From contig NZ_VTFV01000003.1 in assembly GCF_009192745.1 (NCBI RefSeq), positions 587,168-651,167 of the forward strand: a DNA stretch of 64,000 nt, read 5' to 3'. The DNA comes from Arthrobacter citreus. GTDB taxonomy: Bacteria; Actinomycetota; Actinomycetes; Actinomycetales; Micrococcaceae. The notes beneath the pieces are model-generated. The model was not told where the DNA came from. It searched no databases and saw only the letters and a program-made list of their open reading frames with translations. Position 1 is the stretch's first letter, and each line of letters starts with the position of its first letter. This document shows positions 58,835-64,000 of the stretch, piece by piece. Both the position numbers and the translations under genes were made by a program.

Positions 58835-59890
58835 CTAGGACGCCTCGCCAGTCTGGCCTTCACGGGCCAGGGCTGTCAGGCGGGAGACGGCACGGAAGTA
58901 CTTCTTCATGTATCCGCCGGCCATCATCTCCTTGGTGAACAGCTGGTCGAACGGCACGCCGCTGGCAAGGATCGGAACGTCCTTGTCATAGAGCCGGTCT
59001 GCCAGGACCACAAAGCGCAGGGCAACGGACTGCTCGGAAATGGTGTGTACGTTGTGCCAGGCAACCGCGTCGATTCCGTCGATGAGCTGGCGGTAACGGC
59101 TGGGATGTACGTTCGCCAGGTGAGCCACCAGATCCGCGAAGTCATCCTCGGCCACCGTCTTGCCGTCGAACTCGGCCGAAATCCGCTCCGCAAGGCCGGC
59201 TTCATCCAGTGGCGGCGGTGACTCCGGCAGTCCGCGGTGGCGGTAATCCTCGCCGTCGATCCGTACGACGTCGAACTGGTCAGCCAGCACCTGGATTTCC
59301 CGCTGGAAGTCCACCGCTGCAAAGCGGCCCTCGCCCAGGGAACCGGGCAGGGTGTTGGACGTGGCCGCGAGCTTGACTCCGGCGTCGGACAGTTCCCGCA
59401 TGAGCCGGGACATCAGCACCGTGTCTCCGGGATCGTCGAGTTCGAATTCGTCGATGCAGACGAGTTTGTAGGCCGACAGCGCCTCAACCGTCTTGCGGAA
59501 AGAGAGCGCGCCGACAAGGTTGGTGTACTCCACGAAGGTACCGAAAGCCTTGGGGCCCTCTACAGCGTGGAAGAGCGAGGCGAGAAGGTGGGTCTTGCCC
59601 ACGCCAAAGCCGCCGTCGAGGTAGAAACCGGCCTTCGTTTCGGGCTTCTTGGCACCAAAAAGCTTGCGGAAGCCGCTGGGAGCCGGCGTGTCCACGCTGG
59701 CAGCGAAGGCGCGCATCGCTGCGACGGCCTCCGCCTGCGAGGGCTGGGACGGATCGGGAATGTAGCTGTCGAAGGAGACTTCACCGAACCTGGGCGAAGG
59801 GAAGAATCCCTGCAGGAGTTCATCCGTGGAAACCTGGGGAGTCCGCTTTGTCAGCTGCTCCACTTGTCCTGCTGCGCCCAAACCATCCAT
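58835..59890 (-). CDS. zapE: Cell division protein ZapE (AFG1-like ATPase)
   Basis: 351 residues. Walker A in DGGFGVGKTHLLASLFHA and Walker B in YKLVCIDEFELDD, with the sensor-like KLAATSNTLPGSLGEGRF. ZapE binds FtsZ and GTP/ATP-linked division control in proteobacteria; actinobacterial members are less studied. Longer N-terminus than some. Divergent from the sulfurtransferase. Confidence 0.9.
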   Translation of the reverse strand: MDGLGAAGQVEQLTKRTPQVSTDELLQGFFPSPRFGEVSFDSYIPDPSQPSQAEAVAAMRAFAASVDTPAPSGFRKLFGAKKPETKAGFYLDGGFGVGKTHLLASLFHAVEGPKAFGTFVEYTNLVGALSFRKTVEALSAYKLVCIDEFELDDPGDTVLMSRLMRELSDAGVKLAATSNTLPGSLGEGRFAAVDFQREIQVLADQFDVVRIDGEDYRHRGLPESPPPLDEAGLAERISAEFDGKTVAEDDFADLVAHLANVHPSRYRQLIDGIDAVAWHNVHTISEQSVALRFVVLADRLYDKDVPILASGVPFDQLFTKEMMAGGYMKKYFRAVSRLTALAREGQTGEAS

Positions 59891-60034
59891 CCGATTCTGC
59901 TAGGGGTACCGGCATTTGCTGCCGTAGCAACGATACGCCACTGCGGCGGATGAGTGGTCCCCAAGGAAGTTTTAGGACGCGCACATCGTTAGGCTTGGTA
60001 GTAAACCCGACGTCGTACCCAAAGGGGACCACCC

Positions 60035-60940
60035 ATGCCGCTGCCCGCAGATCCGAATCCGAAGTTCGCCGACTACGCCCACCCCGAGAGGCTCGTGTCC
60101 ACCGGCTGGCTGGCCGAGAACCTGGACTCCCCTGATCTTGTGGTGCTGGAGTCCAACGAAGACATCCTGCTTTACGACACCGGGCACATCCCCGGAGCCC
60201 GCAAGATCGACTGGCACACGGACCTGAACGATGCCGATACCCGGGACTTCGTTGACGGTGCGGCTTTCGCGGAGCTCATGGGCGAAAAGGGCGTGACGCG
60301 CGACTCCACCGTCGTGATCTACGGCGACAAGAGCAACTGGTGGGCCGCCTACGCCCTCTGGGTCTTCACGCTCTTCGGACACGAAGATGTCCGGCTGCTC
60401 GACGGCGGCCGCGACAAGTGGATCGCCGAGGGACGCGAGACGACCACAGACAAGCCGCAGGTCACAGCGACGGATTATCCCGTCGTCGAACGCCGCGACG
60501 AGCCCGTGCGCGCCTATCTGACCGACGTGCTCTCACACCTTGGCAACGGTCCGCTGATCGACGTCCGCTCCCCCGCCGAATACACCGGCGAACGCACCCA
60601 CATGCCTGACTACATGGACGAAGGTGCCATGAAGGGCGGCCACATTCCCACCGCGGTGTCCGTACCCTGGGGCAAGGCTGCCGCCGAAGACGGCACCTTC
60701 CGCAGCCGCACTGAACTGGATGCCCTGTACGGCGGCGAAGCTGGCCTCAAGGCGGGCGACGACGTCGTTGCCTACTGCCGGATCGGGGAACGTTCCAGCC
60801 ATACTTGGTTTGTGCTGAAGCACCTGCTCGGCTTCGAATCAGTCCGCAATTACGACGGGTCCTGGACCGAATGGGGCAACGCGGTCCGCGTGCCGATCGT
60901 CCGGGGCACCGAACCCGGCGCTGCTCCGGCTTCGCGCTAG
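60035..60940 (+). CDS. Thiosulfate/mercaptopyruvate sulfurtransferase
   Basis: 301 residues with two rhodanese domains. The first ends [15 protein letters not shown]; the second has [13 protein letters not shown] and the active Cys in [14 protein letters not shown]. Moves a sulfane sulfur to an acceptor. The ribosome site is AAAGGGGA. The SufE-like gene 35 bp downstream suggests both act in sulfur transfer. Confidence 0.93.
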   Translation: MPLPADPNPKFADYAHPERLVSTGWLAENLDSPDLVVLESNEDILLYDTGHIPGARKIDWHTDLNDADTRDFVDGAAFAELMGEKGVTRDSTVVIYGDKSNWWAAYALWVFTLFGHEDVRLLDGGRDKWIAEGRETTTDKPQVTATDYPVVERRDEPVRAYLTDVLSHLGNGPLIDVRSPAEYTGERTHMPDYMDEGAMKGGHIPTAVSVPWGKAAAEDGTFRSRTELDALYGGEAGLKAGDDVVAYCRIGERSSHTWFVLKHLLGFESVRNYDGSWTEWGNAVRVPIVRGTEPGAAPASR

Positions 60941-60975
60941 AGAACCGCCAACGACAACCGAAAGTACTTGGTTTT

Positions 60976-61476
60976 ATGAGCACCGCTATTCCCTCCTCCG
61001 CTGAGCCGGCCGTTCCGGCGCAGCTGCAGGAGATCATCGACGATTTCCAGGCCATGACGGAGCCGGACCGGCTTGAGCTGCTGCTTGAGTTTTCCCGGTC
61101 GCTCCCCGCGTTGCCTTCCCGTCTGGCAGACCACCCGGAGATGCTGGAGCAGGTTGTTGAATGCCAGTCTCCGCTGTTCCTTACCGTCGAAGCGGGCGAT
61201 TCGCCGGAGCATCCGGTGGAGCTGTTCTTCTCCGCTCCCCCGGAAGCACCGACCACGCGTGGATTCGCCGGCGTGCTGCACGAAGGCCTGAACGGGCTTT
61301 CCGCCGCCGAGATCCTTGCCGTTCCGGCCGACGTGCCGGACCGGCTGGGACTGACCCGCGCCATCACTCCGCTGCGAATGCGCGGCATGTCCGCCATGCT
61401 GGGCAGGATCAAGCGGAAGGTCGCCGAGCAGGTTGCTTCCGGTTCCGCTGACGCGTCCGCAGGACTGGCGAGGTAG
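60976..61476 (+). CDS. SufE family sulfur acceptor protein
   Basis: 166 residues. SufE fold: LQEIIDDFQAMTEPDRLELL, then VVECQSPLFLTVEAG holding the acceptor Cys. GLTRAITPLRMRGMSAMLGR is the conserved end. Accepts persulfide and passes it to cluster assembly. Paired with the sulfurtransferase, and followed 6 bp later by ybaK. A weak ribosome site suggests coupling. Confidence 0.92.
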   Translation: MSTAIPSSAEPAVPAQLQEIIDDFQAMTEPDRLELLLEFSRSLPALPSRLADHPEMLEQVVECQSPLFLTVEAGDSPEHPVELFFSAPPEAPTTRGFAGVLHEGLNGLSAAEILAVPADVPDRLGLTRAITPLRMRGMSAMLGRIKRKVAEQVASGSADASAGLAR

Positions 61477-61482
61477 GCCGCC

Positions 61483-61989
61483 GTGGCCGGCAGCAGCAGG
61501 AAGAGCGGTCACGGCGCGACGCCGGCCACCCAAGCACTGGATGCTGCCGGCGTCGCCTACCGGACCATGGGCTACCACCACGACGCCTCGACGCCCTCCT
61601 ACGGGCTGGAAGCCGCGGAAAAGCTCGGTGTCCCGGCCGAGGCGGTTTTCAAGACGCTCATGGTGTCCTTGGGAAACCGGCTGGCGGTGGCGATGGTTCC
61701 CGTTGAAGCCATGCTCGACCTGAAGAAGGTCGCCTCACTGCTGGGAGTGCGGAAAGTATCCCTCGCTGACCGTGCCGAGGCCGAGCGGCGGACGGGCTAC
61801 GTGGTGGGCGGCATCTCGCCGCTAGGACAGCGGCACCGCTCCCCCGCCGTCATCGACTCCAGCGCGGAAGGCCTGGATCTGATCTACGTTTCCGGCGGCA
61901 GGCGGGGTTTTGAGATAGAGCTTTCCCCGTTCGACCTGATCCGCCTCACCGAAGCGCAGACCGGACCCATAGCCGTGCACAAGGAGTAG
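61483..61989 (+). CDS. ybaK: Cys-tRNA(Pro)/aminoacyl-tRNA deacylase, YbaK/EbsC type
   Basis: 168 residues from GTG 61483. YbaK fold: GLEAAEKLGVPAEAVFKTLM (the catalytic Lys region), VGGISPLGQRHRSPAVIDSS, and ISPFDL-like end LSPFDLIRLTEA. Clears Cys mischarged on tRNA-Pro. Last of a three-gene unit. Confidence 0.93.
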   Translation: MAGSSRKSGHGATPATQALDAAGVAYRTMGYHHDASTPSYGLEAAEKLGVPAEAVFKTLMVSLGNRLAVAMVPVEAMLDLKKVASLLGVRKVSLADRAEAERRTGYVVGGISPLGQRHRSPAVIDSSAEGLDLIYVSGGRRGFEIELSPFDLIRLTEAQTGPIAVHKE

Positions 61990-62004
61990 CCCGGCCGGCT
62001 GAAC

Positions 62005-62493
62005 CTAGCTGCGGACCTTTTGGATGAACTGCTCCGTGCGTTCGATCAGCTTGCGGATCCGTTCAGCCTTCACCAGCTCCGGGTCCGGGTGGATGGGAGT
62101 GGGAAGCACCTCCGACCGGACGTTTCGTGAGCAGCTGAACGCACTGTGGATGAGAGTTCCCACCGAGTTGCCGTTCTTTCCGGAAGCGCCTGCCTTGGGG
62201 GCGACGAACAGGTAGACGTCGTCGTTGTCTTCCAGGTCCTCACACAGCGCGCACATGGCTTTCCTGCCCGCTGATACCAGTTCCGGTGCGCGGAGGAGGA
62301 TGGTTGTCGGTTTTCCGTCGAATTCGGTGACGAGGTACGCGCGCTGCGGCATTTTGTGGTCCCGCCAGCCGTACTGGTCGATGTTCTCCCAGTCGACTTC
62401 GTCGAAATCGGCGGGGAAATTCACGGCAGCGGTCTGGGACCGGCTGGCGTTGATGAAGGACTTGCGGATGGCAGCTTGAGTCAGGGCTTTCAT
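62005..62493 (-). CDS. FBP-domain (EF-G-binding, FusB-like) protein
   Basis: 162 residues. The C-terminal zinc part has CALCEDLEDNDDVYLFVAP and KAGASGKNGNSVGTLI with a further Cys in FSCSRNVRSE. Relatives bind elongation factor G; FusB gives fusidic-acid resistance in staphylococci, but whether this member does is unknown. N-terminal half is alpha/beta. Confidence 0.82.
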   Translation of the reverse strand: MKALTQAAIRKSFINASRSQTAAVNFPADFDEVDWENIDQYGWRDHKMPQRAYLVTEFDGKPTTILLRAPELVSAGRKAMCALCEDLEDNDDVYLFVAPKAGASGKNGNSVGTLIHSAFSCSRNVRSEVLPTPIHPDPELVKAERIRKLIERTEQFIQKVRS

Positions 62494-62636
62494 GTTTTGG
62501 CTTTCGTTTCGGGTTGCTCGAAGAGCGCTGGTGCAGGCGGCTGTGCAAGCCGGTCCAAGCCGATTAGGGCAGTCCGAGGATGCTAGCGGCGTGCGGCGCC
62601 GCCATCCATGTGGTCTGAGGCGGACAGCGTCGGCTA

Positions 62637-62697
62637 AAGGGCCCTACCTGCAATTGGTGGTGTGCGTGCTAGGAGCGTGGCGCACAGCAGGGCCCTT
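62637..62697. other. Long-range inverted repeat between FBP and HNH genes
   Basis: AAGGGCCCT (62637-62645) and AGGGCCCTT (62689-62697) pair, with TGTGCG/CGCACA inside. It lies in the 281-bp gap downstream of the HNH gene and may help stop its transcript. No T-run. Confidence 0.35.
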
Positions 62698-62774
62698 GGC
62701 CCACCAGCCCTTCCGCTGCGCTCACGCAGCCGGGTACCGAAACAATCATGCGAAAAAGCGTAACAGGTACTGCC

Positions 62775-64000
62775 CTAGGGGGATGAAGCTGCCGTTCCCG
62801 GCAGGGACGGCGCCGTGGATGTGTAGGTGTGTCCCGTGGGTGTGGTGATTCGGACCGTGTGTCGGTGTGCTGGAGTTGCTGCATTGTTCAGTGGTGCGGC
62901 CGTGGCATTCCAGCCGGGGGCCTCCTTGGCGTGGTTGCAGGCTTCGCAGAGTCCCTGTCCGTTGGTGTAGCTGGTGGGCCCGCCTTCCGCGTGTGGCTGG
63001 ATGTGGTCGGTGTGCCGGATCGGCGCGTCGCACCACGGTGTGCGGCAGGTTTGGTCCCGTGTGCGGATCAGCCGTGCCAGCCCGGCGGGGAACGCGCGGG
63101 CCTTGGATTCCATCGCGGTCAATTCCCCGGACAGCGGGTCCTGGTAAAGACGGCGCAGTGTGACAGAGGCCGCGTGGCCCAGGATCGTCCCGGGTATCAG
63201 TCCGGGCCCCGGTATCGGTCCGAGCGCCGACCCGGGCGCGGGCACGGGCATGGACCCGGGCCCGGGCGCGGGCGCGGGCATCGGTCCTGCACTCGGCTGC
63301 GGTCCGGGGTGTGCCGCAGGTTCTTTACCTGTGCTTTCCCTGTCGGACGATGTTTGGCGCCTACGGGCGCCCAGAGCGGAGCGGATGAGGTCCCTGGCCC
63401 ATGATCCAGGGACGATGCCGTACCCCGGGAAGTACGCGGGCGCATCCCTGTGCGCTGATGCCACTACGGACGAGCCCCTAGCTCCCGCTGCTCCGGGTAT
63501 TCCAGGTGCTCCCGGTGTCCCCGTCGCTCCCGTCACGCCAGGTGCTCCCGTTGCTCCGGTTGCTCCAGGTATCCCAAGTGCTCCCCGTGTCCCCGTCGCT
63601 CCCGTCACGCCCGGCGCTCCAGGTGCTCCCGGTGTCCCCGTCGCTCCCGTCACTCCCGGCATTCCAGGTGCTCCCGGTGTCCCAGTGGCTCCCGTCACGC
63701 CCGGCAATACGGGCGCTCCGGGTGTGCCGGGCGCTCCCGGTGTTCCGGGTGACCCGTCCGCACCAATCCGGGATTCCGGGTGCAGGATTCCGGTGAGCAG
63801 GGTCCGATCGGTAATGACCAGCTGCACCTCAACCGGAACCCGGTCAGCTGTTGCCTGCCCGGTAACGCGTTCGACGAGGGTGTCGGCCATGATCTGGCCC
63901 CGGCCACGCTCGTCCCCTGACGCACGCAGCGAATCCGCAGCCCTGGAGAGCGAAGCGTAGACAGCAACTCCCTGTGCGACCGGGAGCAGCCCGGTGAGGA
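62775..64000 (-). CDS. DUF222-HNH endonuclease with collagen-like insert, N-terminus beyond window
   Basis: At least 408 codons; the frame stays open to the window edge. The right end reads LLPVAQGVAVYASLSRAADS then DERGRGQIMADTLVERVTG, typical of DUF222. A collagen-like run (33 Gly-X-Y triplets, 63468-63764) and a Pro/Gly-rich linker follow. The HNH domain has CRTPWCDAP, HTDHIQPHAEGG and GLCEACNHAKEAPGWN. DUF222-HNH genes are frequent in actinobacteria. The insert divides the two domains. Activity and targets unknown. Confidence 0.9.
   Translation of the reverse strand, partial: LTGLLPVAQGVAVYASLSRAADSLRASGDERGRGQIMADTLVERVTGQATADRVPVEVQLVITDRTLLTGILHPESRIGADGSPGTPGAPGTPGAPVLPGVTGATGTPGAPGMPGVTGATGTPGAPGAPGVTGATGTRGALGIPGATGATGAPGVTGATGTPGAPGIPGAAGARGSSVVASAHRDAPAYFPGYGIVPGSWARDLIRSALGARRRQTSSDRESTGKEPAAHPGPQPSAGPMPAPAPGPGSMPVPAPGSALGPIPGPGLIPGTILGHAASVTLRRLYQDPLSGELTAMESKARAFPAGLARLIRTRDQTCRTPWCDAPIRHTDHIQPHAEGGPTSYTNGQGLCEACNHAKEAPGWNATAAPLNNAATPAHRHTVRITTPTGHTYTSTAPSLPGTAASSP
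63468..63764 (-). repeat. Collagen-like Gly-X-Y repeat inside the HNH gene
   Basis: 33 consecutive triplets with one break (VLP in place of a Gly triplet). It contains a higher-order 15-residue unit GVTGATGTPGAPG-x-P, seen three times in near-exact form, matching 45-bp DNA repeats. Pro and Thr fill X and Y, which favours a triple helix. Such DNA can change copy number by slippage. Confidence 0.9.

Noticed and set aside
62775..63890. ATG 63890 as the start of the HNH gene
   Set aside because: DUF222 sequence continues in frame to the window edge, so this Met is internal.
63160..63960. 266-codon plus-strand frame rich in Pro, Gly and Val
   Set aside because: It is the complement of the collagen-like repeat and keeps repeat structure only for that reason.

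Overview
The window is a G+C-rich actinobacterial chromosome segment, most likely from an Arthrobacter-type member of the Micrococcaceae. Supporting points are the GTG and TTG starts, the dense mix of core-metabolism genes on both strands, a DUF222-HNH endonuclease, an FBP-domain protein, an orphan ANTAR response regulator of the PdtaR type, and an actinobacterial order of his, trp, lgt, glt and pyk genes. Genus is inferred from gene content only. No CRISPR array, insertion sequence, prophage or rRNA operon is visible.

Layout. 1-5 kb: two MarR-controlled drug-export modules, one with an ABC half-transporter and one with a 14-TM MFS pump, each with operator-like repeats. 5-20.7 kb: accessory metabolism. 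It holds a photolyase, a tartrate/malate-type dehydrogenase divergent from a frameshifted dicarboxylate (DASS) transporter, an LssY_C membrane protein, a stand-alone gap divergent from a ROK regulator, a winged-helix protein, a decayed SDR, a NUDIX hydrolase, an SDR, a BASS symporter, a 5'-3' exonuclease, an alcohol dehydrogenase, and an MFS protein whose end overlaps tRNA-Leu. 20.8-41.3 kb: core block with the ANTAR regulator, pyk, gltD, gltB, lgt, trpA, trpB, trpC, two small trp-linked membrane proteins, trpE and hisI, then hisF, hisG and hisE, with a few small genes between. 41.3-45.5 kb: a DUF3060 lipoprotein, small hypotheticals, an MFS pump, and an XRE regulator with its membrane partner.

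45.5-50 kb: a complete riboflavin operon under an FMN riboswitch (PnuC-type transporter, ribD, ribE, ribB, ribA, ribH). 50-57.3 kb: an ABC-F protein, an SMP-30 protein, and the rpe, rsmB, fmt and def translation/metabolism block, then a PD-(D/E)XK nuclease. 57.4-58.3 kb: one tRNA-Val on the minus strand and a six-tRNA array (Gly, Cys, Val, Gly, Val, Gly) on the plus strand. 58.4-64 kb: an antitoxin-like small protein, zapE, a sulfurtransferase with a SufE protein, ybaK, an FBP-domain protein, and a DUF222-HNH nuclease that carries a long collagen-like repeat and runs off the window end.

The most unusual features are the collagen-like insert in the HNH nuclease; a hairpin that buries the trpC start codon in the last codons of a small uncharacterised membrane gene; a perfect 24-bp terminator hairpin inside a reading frame; a leaderless XRE operon whose operator holds its own -35 box; and several genes caught in decay.
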